A DNA stretch of 5,569 nt from Chloroflexota bacterium (GTDB taxonomy: Bacteria > Chloroflexota > Anaerolineae > 4572-78 > J111). Where the stretch lies: contig RFJV01000681.1 of NCBI GenBank assembly GCA_003694775.1, positions 1 through 5,569 on the forward strand. Direction: 5' to 3'. The position numbers and the translations under genes are program-made. Under the pieces are notes generated by a model. The model ran no database searches and had not been told where the DNA came from. It saw only the letters and a program-made list of their open reading frames with translations. Positions 1 through 5,309 of the stretch are shown here, piece by piece (the first letter of the stretch is position 1; each line of letters begins with the position of its first letter).

Positions 1-3
1 CGG

Positions 4-1914
4 CTACTGCACCACCTGCACCCCCCGCAGAATCAGCGCGCCGAGGTTGTCCTCCTCGGCCCGTCCGGGGTCCAGAATCGGCAGGCGAATGCGGGTTTGC
101 GGGTTCAAAAACCCCACCCGCACCTGGTAATCTCCGGCGATGGTGGTCGGCGGGATGGGGAGCCGGTAGGGGTCAACAATCACTTCACCGATGTTCCAGG
201 TGGAGGTGGGACGGGTGCCGCCCAGCGGCGGCCCTTCGACCTGGGAGACAATACCGCCCTGGGGGGTGGTCAGGTAAACAAAGAGATGGTAAGCCTCCGC
301 CGGAGGGGTAGTAGCCTGCCAGAAAAAAGTCAGGTCGATGGCTTCACCGGGCCGGAACTGGAGCCGGGGAATCTCGTAAGCGGTCAGCAGAATCTGCCCG
401 CCAAAATTGGCTCCCACCTGTATTCTGGCCCCACTGCTGACCACCAGCGTTACCAGCGTCTGGTTGGCGACCAGCGACCCCGGCGGCGGGTCCTGAGAAA
501 TCACCGTACCGGGACGCTCCACACTCCATTCCTCGTACCGCTGGACCACCAGCCCGGCCTCAGACAGCCGCCTTTCGGCCTCTTCCACCGCCACTCCCGA
601 CAGGTCGGGCAGTTCAATCAGCGGCGGCCCCTGGCTCAGCACCACGCCCACGGCACTGCCGGCCTCCACCGCGGCGCCGGCAGGGATAGTCTGGCTGATA
701 ACCGTAAATACCGGATAGGAGGGGTGCGGTGCTTCTCCCACGATGGTCATCGTCAGGCCCAGGTCGTCCAGACCGGCCCGCGCCCGGTCGGCATCGACGC
801 CTACAATATCGGGGACGCGCACCTGCCCCGGCTGAAGCTCCGGCAGGGGTGTCGGCACGGCCAAACTGCCCAGCCACAGCGGCGCGTAAGCGTTGTACAC
901 GGCCACAAACAGGGGAATAAGCCCCATCACGGCAATGACGGCAATCAGCCCCAGGAGCCAGAGGGTCACATCAAAACCGCCCTCCGCCGTGGCCGCTTCT
1001 GCGGCAGTCGGGCGCCGGCGAGCGGCGGGTCGACCGGCCGCGGTTGACCCGACCGGCGGCGGTTGGGGTGGCTGGTAGCCGGTCATACTCAAACTGCCCT
1101 GCCGGTACATTATCAGGGCCTCGCGCATATGGTCCGCGGTGATAAAGCGCTCGTTGGGATTCTTGGCCATTGCCGCGTCTACGATGCGGGCCAGCGGCTC
1201 CGGGATGGACGGGTCGATGCGGTCAACCGGAATGTGCGGCTCGTACAACTGCTTGCGAGCCACGTCCTGGTCATCAACCCCAACAAAAGGAACCCGCCCG
1301 GTCAGCATCTCGTACAGGATAATGCCGATGGCGTACACGTCGGTGGCCGGCAGAACCCGGTCGCCGGCGGCCTGTTCCGGGGCAAAGTAAGCCGGTGTTC
1401 CCCAGACCACTTCGCCTTCGTCCATGGCACTTTCGCCGAGGGCGCGGGCCAGGCCAAAATCGGTCACTTTGGCAGTCCTGCCGGCGGTGACCAGAATGTT
1501 GCCGGGCTTCAAGTCGCCGTGCACCAGGCCGGCCCGGTGGGCCGTACCGACCGCGGTGCAAATCTGGATGGCAAACTCCACGGCCTGGTCTACCGGCAGT
1601 TTGCCCTTTTCGTGGATGAGCGTCCGCAGGTCGGAGCCGGGGATGTACTCCAGGACAATGTAAGGCCGGTGCTGGTGCTGTCCAAAATCGTACACCGCGA
1701 CAATGTACGGATTGCTCAACCGGGCGGCACTTTGGGCCTCGCGGTGAAAGTTCACCAGAAAATTGGGGTTGCGGGTGTATTCGCGGCGGAGCACTTTTAC
1801 CGCCACCACCCGCCCCAAAGACATATCCTGGGCCTTGAACACTTCCGCCAGGCCGCCCTCGCCGATTTTTTTGTACAACCGGTAACGGTCGTTGAAGATA
1901 ACGGGGAGTTCCAT
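4..1914 (-). CDS. Membrane-anchored PASTA Ser/Thr protein kinase (PknB/PrkC-like) with extra C-terminal beta-sandwich domain
   Basis: Predicted 636-residue Hanks-type Ser/Thr kinase with a cytoplasmic catalytic domain and an outer sensor part. Kinase domain is about residues 10-270: glycine-rich loop GEGGLAEVF (18-26), ATP-binding Lys40 in AVKVL, helix-C Glu59, catalytic loop HGDLKPGN (132-139), DFG (152-154), APE (178-180), Asp192 and Arg256. A Pro/Ala/Arg-rich linker (about 271-313) leads to one transmembrane helix (about 316-340). Two PASTA repeats follow (about 364-429 and 432-495), then a beta-rich domain (about 499-636) resembling one I recall from Chloroflexota surface proteins and glycosyltransferases. 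PASTA domains usually bind peptidoglycan fragments, so a cell-wall sensing role is inferred. Two points are odd: the catalytic loop has HGD instead of HRD (non-RD), and the activation loop has almost no Ser/Thr. The ATG start fits the usual kinase N-terminus (NDRYRL), but no clear Shine-Dalgarno lies before it. Transcribed divergently from the desulfurase gene. Kinase identity is secure; ligand and targets are unknown. Confidence 0.96.
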   Translation of the reverse strand: MELPVIFNDRYRLYKKIGEGGLAEVFKAQDMSLGRVVAVKVLRREYTRNPNFLVNFHREAQSAARLSNPYIVAVYDFGQHQHRPYIVLEYIPGSDLRTLIHEKGKLPVDQAVEFAIQICTAVGTAHRAGLVHGDLKPGNILVTAGRTAKVTDFGLARALGESAMDEGEVVWGTPAYFAPEQAAGDRVLPATDVYAIGIILYEMLTGRVPFVGVDDQDVARKQLYEPHIPVDRIDPSIPEPLARIVDAAMAKNPNERFITADHMREALIMYRQGSLSMTGYQPPQPPPVGSTAAGRPAARRRPTAAEAATAEGGFDVTLWLLGLIAVIAVMGLIPLFVAVYNAYAPLWLGSLAVPTPLPELQPGQVRVPDIVGVDADRARAGLDDLGLTMTIVGEAPHPSYPVFTVISQTIPAGAAVEAGSAVGVVLSQGPPLIELPDLSGVAVEEAERRLSEAGLVVQRYEEWSVERPGTVISQDPPPGSLVANQTLVTLVVSSGARIQVGANFGGQILLTAYEIPRLQFRPGEAIDLTFFWQATTPPAEAYHLFVYLTTPQGGIVSQVEGPPLGGTRPTSTWNIGEVIVDPYRLPIPPTTIAGDYQVRVGFLNPQTRIRLPILDPGRAEEDNLGALILRGVQVVQ

Positions 1915-1964
1915 AGTGCAGGCAAGTTTTCTCAGGTGTCGGCAGGTTTGTGTGCCGCGGCTTT

Positions 1965-1993
1965 ATTTTACCCGATAACAGGGCCGGAAACAA
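1965..1993 (-). promoter_or_regulatory. Candidate sigma-70-type promoter for the PASTA kinase gene
   Basis: On the minus strand, a -10-like TAAAAT (1965-1970) lies 17 bp downstream of a -35-like TTGTTT (1988-1993). The -10 matches the TATAAT consensus at five of six positions, but the -35 matches TTGACA only at the first three. Transcription would start near 1958 and give a leader of about 44 nt. No convincing Shine-Dalgarno stands just before the kinase ATG. The position and the 17-bp spacing make it plausible, but the weak -35 keeps confidence moderate. Confidence 0.4.
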
Positions 1994-2025
1994 GCCCGCC
2001 TGTTCCGTTTGGCAGAATTCCCGTT

Positions 2026-2054
2026 TTGACATCCACCGCAGTTTTCCCTACAAT
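2026..2054 (+). promoter_or_regulatory. Strong sigma-70-type promoter of the desulfurase-mnmA operon
   Basis: A perfect -35 TTGACA (2026-2031) is followed after exactly 17 bp by TACAAT (2049-2054), one base from the TATAAT consensus. Transcription should start near 2061, one or two bases before the heptad array begins at 2063. The transcript leader would be about 60 nt and consist almost wholly of array sequence. The next two genes follow closely with short gaps, so this promoter probably drives all three genes to 4629. Confidence 0.8.
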
Positions 2055-2062
2055 CATTTGGG

Positions 2063-2125
2063 GATTGGGGGTTGGAGATTAGAGATTAGAGATTAGAGAT
2101 TGGAGATTGGAGGCTGGACATTGGA
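2063..2125 (+). repeat. Tandem heptad array, nine 7-bp units (GATTGGA/GATTAGA type), forming the desulfurase leader
   Basis: Nine units lie end to end without gaps: GATTGGG, GGTTGGA, GATTAGA three times, GATTGGA twice, then the diverged GGCTGGA and CATTGGA. The five central units (2077-2111) are the most regular. The last two units contain the Shine-Dalgarno and start codon of the cysteine desulfurase gene. The three successive GATTAGA units place TAG in all three forward frames (2080, 2087, 2094), because 7 is not a multiple of 3. A 29-bp core (2084-2112) recurs exactly at 5195-5223. Function is unknown. It could be an expanded simple repeat or one copy of a dispersed genomic repeat. Confidence 0.93.
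2109..2113 (+). promoter_or_regulatory. Shine-Dalgarno site that decides the desulfurase start
   Basis: GGAGG at 2109-2113 is followed by a 7-nt spacer and TTG at 2121. This supports 2121 as the start rather than the in-frame TTG at 2100, which lies inside the array, has no comparable site at correct spacing and would add seven residues unlike the family. An in-frame TAG at 2094-2096 limits any further extension. The GGAGG spans the junction of a GATTGGA unit and the next, diverged unit, so it is built from repeat sequence. Confidence 0.75.
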
Positions 2126-3275
2126 CATTTACCTGGACCACGCGGCCTCAACGCCGGTTGACCCGCGGGTCATCGAAGTGATGATGCCGTATTTCAACCA
2201 GATTTACGGCAATGCGTCTGGCCTGCACCGGCAGGCCCGGGCCAGCGCCCGCGCCCTGGACCAGGCCCGCCAGACCGTGGCCGATATTCTGAACTGCACG
2301 CCGGGGGAGATTGTCTTTACCGCCTGCGGCACCGAAAGCGATAACATCGCCATCCGGGGGGTGGCCTGGGCACAGAAGCTGGCCGGGAAGGGAAACCACA
2401 TCATCACCACCCCCATCGAGCACCACGCGGTCGGCCATACCATCGACCAGCTCTGCGACAGGTTCGGCTTTGAGCAGACCGTGGTCCCGGTTGACCGGTA
2501 CGGCCTGGTAGACCCGGCAGACGTGGCCGCGGCCATCCGCCCCGATACCATTCTCATCAGCGTGATGTATGCCAACAACGAGGTGGGCACGGTTCTGCCC
2601 ATCGCCGAAATCGGCGCGCTGGCCCGCGAGCGGGGCATCCCCTTCCATACCGACGCGGTTCAGGCCGCCGGCTACGAGCCGCTGGATGTCCAGGCTTTGC
2701 AGGTCGACCTGCTGGCAGTTTCCGGGCACAAAATCTATGCCCCCAAAGGGGTGGGAATTCTGTACGTCCGCCGGGGCACGCCCCTGCTCCCGCCGCTGAC
2801 CGGCGGAAGCCACGAAAACAACCGCCGGCCCGGCACAGAAAATGTGCCCTACATTGTAGGTATTGCCAGGGCACTGGAGCTGGTGCAGGCCGAGCGGGAG
2901 GAGGAAAACAGGCGGCTGGCCGCGCTGCGCGACCGGCTCATCCGCGGGGTGCTGGAGACCATTCCCGACAGCCAGCTTACCGGACACCCCACCCGCCGGC
3001 TTCCCAACAACGCCAGCTTTGTCTTTGCCCACTGCGAAGCCGACGCCATCCTGATGCATCTCGATATCGCCGGCATCCAGGCCGCCAGCGGCAGTGCCTG
3101 CACCACCGGTATGCCGGAGCCGAGCCACGTGCTCACCGCGATGGGCCTGCCCCACGAGCTGGCCCTGGGCGCCCTGCGCCTGTCGCTGGGGCGGCAGAAC
3201 ACCGAAGCCGACATCGACCGGGTGCTGGAAATTCTGCCGGACATCATTCAAAAGGTGCGGGCCGCCGGCCCCTGA
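2121..3275 (+). CDS. Cysteine desulfurase (NifS/IscS family, class V aminotransferase fold)
   Basis: PLP enzyme that converts L-cysteine to L-alanine and holds the sulfur as a protein persulfide for Fe-S clusters and tRNA thiolation. With the TTG start at 2121 it has 384 residues, normal for the family, and begins MDIYLDHAASTPVDPRV as expected. Visible residues: His101 (EHHAV) near the cofactor, Asp178 (HTDAVQ) for the pyridine nitrogen, PLP-binding Lys204 in SGHK, and catalytic Cys327 in SGSACTTG followed by EPSHVL. The segment GGSHENNRRPGTEN (228-241) matches the conserved GG-Q-E-R-GTEN block except that His replaces the usual Gln. It stands 20 bp before mnmA, as the YrvO desulfurase does in Bacillus, so the main sulfur acceptor is probably MnmA, although a general IscS role cannot be excluded; no iscU-like scaffold gene is seen here. 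Driven by the promoter at 2026-2054. Confidence 0.96.
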   Translation: MDIYLDHAASTPVDPRVIEVMMPYFNQIYGNASGLHRQARASARALDQARQTVADILNCTPGEIVFTACGTESDNIAIRGVAWAQKLAGKGNHIITTPIEHHAVGHTIDQLCDRFGFEQTVVPVDRYGLVDPADVAAAIRPDTILISVMYANNEVGTVLPIAEIGALARERGIPFHTDAVQAAGYEPLDVQALQVDLLAVSGHKIYAPKGVGILYVRRGTPLLPPLTGGSHENNRRPGTENVPYIVGIARALELVQAEREEENRRLAALRDRLIRGVLETIPDSQLTGHPTRRLPNNASFVFAHCEADAILMHLDIAGIQAASGSACTTGMPEPSHVLTAMGLPHELALGALRLSLGRQNTEADIDRVLEILPDIIQKVRAAGP

Positions 3276-3295
3276 CCAACCAGGAGAAGCAGACC

Positions 3296-4357
3296 GTGAC
3301 CCAACGTGTGGTTGTCGCCATGAGCGGCGGTGTGGATAGTTCCGTGGCCGCGGCCCTGCTGGTAGAGCAGGGCTACGAAGTTATCGGCCTGATGCTCCGG
3401 CTGTGGGCAGAACCGGGCGGCGCGGCCAACCGGTGCTGTACCCCGGACGCGGTCGTCGATGCCCGCCGGGTGGCCGCGGCCCTGGGCATTCCCTTTTACG
3501 TGCGCGATTACAAGCAGGTCTTCAAAGAAACGGTGGTGGATTTCTTTATCGACGGCTACGCGCGGGGCATTACCCCCAACCCGTGCATCATCTGCAACCG
3601 CGATATCCGGTTCGACCGCCTGCTGAAGGAGGCCCTCAGCCTGGGCGCGGACTTTATGGCGACCGGCCACTATGCCCGCATCCGGCAGGACCGCCAGGGC
3701 CGGTATCACCTGCTCAAGGGGCTGGATGCCGGTAAAGACCAGAGCTACGTGCTCTACACGATGACCCAGGAACGGCTGGCAAAAATCCTGCTCCCTCTGG
3801 GGGACTACACGAAAAGCGACATCCGCCGCATCGCCGCGGAGAAAAACCTGCCGGTCTTCAACCGGCCCGACAGCCAGGACCTGTGCTTTTTAGGCAACGG
3901 CGACTACCGGGAATTTCTGCGCCGGCACGCCGCTCAGGTGGTTCAGCCGGGGCCAATTGTCAACCGGGCCGGCGAAACGCTGGGACAGCACCAGGGATTG
4001 GCCTTCTACACCATCGGACAGCGCAAAGGGCTGGGCGTGACCGCGCCGGTTCCTCTGTACGTGCTGGAAAAGGATGTCGCCGCCAACCGGCTGATTGTCG
4101 GCACAAAGGAGGAGCTGGGCCGGGATGAACTGACCGTGCAGGCAGTCAGCTATATTGCCGGCGCCCCCCCTCCGCCGCAGACGGCAGTGACGGTCAAGAT
4201 TCGCTACAAGGCGCGGCCCATTGAGGCCGTCCTGACCCCCTTACCCGGTGCCCGCGCCCATCTTCGGCTCGACACGCCGGCGCGAGACATCACCCCCGGC
4301 CAATCGGCAGTGTTCTACCAGGGGGAAGAACTGCTGGGCGGGGGTATCATTGAATAG
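3296..4357 (+). CDS. mnmA: tRNA-specific 2-thiouridylase MnmA (TrmU), CxxC type
   Basis: Catalyses ATP-dependent 2-thiolation of wobble uridine 34 in tRNAs for Glu, Gln and Lys; cytoplasmic. 353 residues, close to the usual 355-375. An N-terminal PP-loop ATPase domain carries SGGVDSS (10-16), which adenylates the uridine. ATGHYARI (122-129), GKDQSYVLY (146-154) and TIGQRKGLG (239-247) are typical of the family, and the C-terminal part (about 215-353) is the MnmA central and beta-barrel region. Cys100 in NPCIICN and Cys197 in DSQDLCFLG match the two catalytic cysteines of E. coli MnmA. Cys97 replaces the Asp of the common DxxC form and makes a CxxC, a pattern linked to [4Fe-4S] thiouridylases; a Cys47-Cys48 pair is also present. 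GTG start with AGGAG at 3282-3286 and a 9-nt spacer. Lies 20 bp after the desulfurase gene, its likely sulfur donor, and 14 bp before a small membrane-protein gene. Confidence 0.97.
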   Translation: MTQRVVVAMSGGVDSSVAAALLVEQGYEVIGLMLRLWAEPGGAANRCCTPDAVVDARRVAAALGIPFYVRDYKQVFKETVVDFFIDGYARGITPNPCIICNRDIRFDRLLKEALSLGADFMATGHYARIRQDRQGRYHLLKGLDAGKDQSYVLYTMTQERLAKILLPLGDYTKSDIRRIAAEKNLPVFNRPDSQDLCFLGNGDYREFLRRHAAQVVQPGPIVNRAGETLGQHQGLAFYTIGQRKGLGVTAPVPLYVLEKDVAANRLIVGTKEELGRDELTVQAVSYIAGAPPPPQTAVTVKIRYKARPIEAVLTPLPGARAHLRLDTPARDITPGQSAVFYQGEELLGGGIIE

Positions 4358-4371
4358 CCAGAGGCAACACA

Positions 4372-4629
4372 ATGCCACCCCATTTACTGCTGACGATTTT
4401 ACTGGGCACCACCTACGGGACCGTATTCTTTTTGTGGCGCGGTGATGGGGCCAGGGAACTGCTCCTGTACACCGTATCGGGTGTGGTAGCTTTTGCTGTG
4501 GGGCAAATCATCGCCAATATGGTGGGCCTGGACCTGCTGATGATTGGCCCCCTGCATATTGTCGAAGCCAGCCTGGTTAGCTGGGCCGGACTGGTTGCTG
4601 TCCACTGGCTGTTGGCGCGCCAATCGTGA
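4372..4629 (+). CDS. Small three-helix membrane protein of unknown function
   Basis: 85-residue hydrophobic protein; I do not recognise the family. Three probable membrane segments: about 4-22, 30-52 and 59-82. The short loops hold the few charged residues (Arg23, Asp25, Arg28, Glu29; Asp54; Glu65 near the start of helix 3), and a basic C-terminal tail is present (Arg83). Helix 2 has a GxxxxxxxG spacing and helix 3 is rich in small residues, compatible with helix packing. It looks genuine: ATG at 4372 is preceded by AGAGG (4360-4364) with a 7-nt spacer, and the gene begins 14 bp after the mnmA stop in the same direction, which suggests co-transcription. Nothing in the sequence ties it to sulfur transfer, and the neighbour link may be incidental. 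Confidence 0.75.
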   Translation: MPPHLLLTILLGTTYGTVFFLWRGDGARELLLYTVSGVVAFAVGQIIANMVGLDLLMIGPLHIVEASLVSWAGLVAVHWLLARQS

Positions 4630-4654
4630 CAACTTTCTCTAAACAGGCCACTTG

Positions 4655-4663
4655 TGGTACAAT
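4655..4663 (+). promoter_or_regulatory. Candidate extended -10 promoter for the DUF948-like gene
   Basis: TGGTACAAT at 4655-4663 fits the extended -10 form (TG, one base, then TACAAT). The hexamer is the same as the -10 of the desulfurase promoter. No good -35 stands 16-18 bp upstream; the best is a weak TTCTCT at 4635-4640. Extended -10 promoters often lack a strong -35. Transcription would start near 4670, about 34 nt before the ATG. A small inverted repeat, CCAC-TT-GTGG (4648-4657), overlaps its upstream edge and could be an operator or chance. Confidence 0.55.
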
Positions 4664-4703
4664 AGTGGGTGTCTGCAATCTATCTACCACCTGAGGACGC
4701 GAT

Positions 4704-5165
4704 ATGTCAGAGATGAATACGTACCACTCATTACCGTCGACAAATCCCCGGCCTGAGCTGTCTGCCAAACCGGTCGACAAGCGCCCGGCCATTTTTGGTA
4801 TCATTGCCGCCGTGGTGGTCATCCTGATTTTTGGAGGTTTGGGAGTCTGGCTCTTTTTCAACCCGAACGCGGCGGCGGTTCTGCGGGACATTTTCATTAT
4901 CTACCTGGGATTGGGCGCATTTCTGATTGTGCTCCTGCTCATCATGCTGATTGTGATGACCAGCTACCTCATCCTCAAAATCAACGACCTGATTCGTCTG
5001 CTGGAACGGGAAGTCAAACCGGTGCTGTGGAACGTCCAGGAAGCGACCACCAAAGTGAAGGGAACTACAACATTCATCAGCGAGCACGCGGTCAGGCCGG
5101 TCATTACGACGGTCAGTACAGTTTCGGCAGTGAAAGCCATTTTCCGGGCTTTATTCAGGCGATAG
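4704..5165 (+). CDS. Two-helix membrane protein, DUF948-like (YtxG-type)
   Basis: 153 residues. A polar, Pro-rich N-terminus (1-27) is followed by two strong transmembrane helices (about 29-52 and 62-91). The C-terminal amphipathic helical region (about 92-153) includes LLEREVKPVLWNVQEATTKV and a SEHAVRPVITTVSTV segment. Two hydrophobic helices followed by a long helix with a repeated V-x-P-V pattern resemble DUF948 proteins, which in Bacillus (YtxG) are encoded next to YtxH; the next gene here is YtxH-like, which supports this assignment. Function is not established; a general stress or envelope role is only inferred from the Bacillus pair. ATG at 4704 has GAGGA (4693-4697) with a 6-nt spacer. 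It has its own candidate promoter, so it is probably a separate unit from mnmA. Confidence 0.8.
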   Translation: MSEMNTYHSLPSTNPRPELSAKPVDKRPAIFGIIAAVVVILIFGGLGVWLFFNPNAAAVLRDIFIIYLGLGAFLIVLLLIMLIVMTSYLILKINDLIRLLEREVKPVLWNVQEATTKVKGTTTFISEHAVRPVITTVSTVSAVKAIFRALFRR

Positions 5166-5222
5166 GATTGGAGATTGGGAGATTGGAGATTGGGGATTAG
5201 AGATTAGAGATTGGAGATTGGA
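5166..5222 (+). repeat. Second tandem heptad array, eight units, starting directly after a stop codon
   Basis: Units in order: GATTGGA, GATTGGGA (one extra base), GATTGGA, GATTGGG, GATTAGA twice, GATTGGA twice. The array begins at the base after the TAG stop of the DUF948-like gene (5163-5165). Its last four units plus one base (5195-5223) are identical, in the same order of variants, to 2084-2112 in the first array. This shared order points to two copies of one repeat family rather than independent slippage of a 7-mer. A 7-bp inverted match links its end (TTGGAGA, 5218-5224) to TCTCCAA in the following octamer array (5241-5247). Confidence 0.92.
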
Positions 5223-5229
5223 GAATCTA

Positions 5230-5293
5230 AACTCATTAACTCTCCAACTCTCAAACTCTCCAACTCCCAAACTCATAGACTCACAAACTACCT
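5230..5293 (+). repeat. Tandem octamer array, eight 8-bp units (AACTCTCC type)
   Basis: Units at 8-bp steps are AACTCATT, AACTCTCC, AACTCTCA, AACTCTCC, AACTCCCA, AACTCATA, GACTCACA and AACTACCT. Every unit keeps ACT at positions 2-4, and the fourth repeats the second exactly. It follows the heptad array after a 7-bp link (5223-5229) and ends four bases before the Shine-Dalgarno of the YtxH-like gene. The strand is pyrimidine-rich, opposite in bias to the heptads, and TCTCCAA occurs twice (5241-5247, 5257-5263) as the reverse complement of TTGGAGA in the heptads. Pairing of the two arrays in RNA is possible but unproved. Confidence 0.85.
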
Positions 5294-5296
5294 TAC

Positions 5297-5302
5297 AGGA
5301 GG
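5297..5302 (+). promoter_or_regulatory. Consensus Shine-Dalgarno of the YtxH-like gene
   Basis: AGGAGG at 5297-5302 with a 7-nt spacer before ATG at 5310 is a full-strength ribosome-binding site. It confirms the start of a gene whose end lies outside the window. No convincing promoter was found between 5166 and 5296, so this gene is probably read through from the promoter near 4655. Confidence 0.85.
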
Positions 5303-5309
5303 GTACATT

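Noticed and set aside
1063..2082. Long plus-strand open frame (339 codons) opposite the kinase gene and its upstream region
   Set aside because: It is antisense to a gene with clear kinase and PASTA motifs, its product has no recognisable domain and is rich in His, Gly and Arg, and it covers the divergent promoter region. It is a by-product of GC-rich codon use. The same holds for the 316-codon frame at 97-1047.
2100..2120. Upstream TTG start at 2100 for the desulfurase, adding seven residues
   Set aside because: The extra residues would be coded by array sequence, no Shine-Dalgarno lies at correct spacing, and 2121 has GGAGG at 7 nt with a family-typical N-terminus.
2063..2125. CRISPR array
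   Set aside because: The units are 7 bp and contiguous, without unique spacers or cas genes nearby.
2148..3251. Long minus-strand open frame (367 codons) opposite the cysteine desulfurase
   Set aside because: The desulfurase frame has all family motifs in order; the opposite frame shows no domain, and its stop-free length follows from high GC at third codon positions.
4648..4690. Inverted pairs CCAC/GTGG (4648-4657) and GTGGTA/TACCAC (4654-4659 and 4685-4690) as terminator or riboswitch
   Set aside because: Stems of 4-6 bp with no following T-run, and no recognisable riboswitch core. They may be chance or a small operator near the promoter.
5166..5309. Separate promoter for the YtxH-like gene within the repeats
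   Set aside because: Only poor -10/-35 resemblances (for example TAAACT at 5228-5233 without a fitting -35) were found, and repetitive sequence gives many weak matches by chance.
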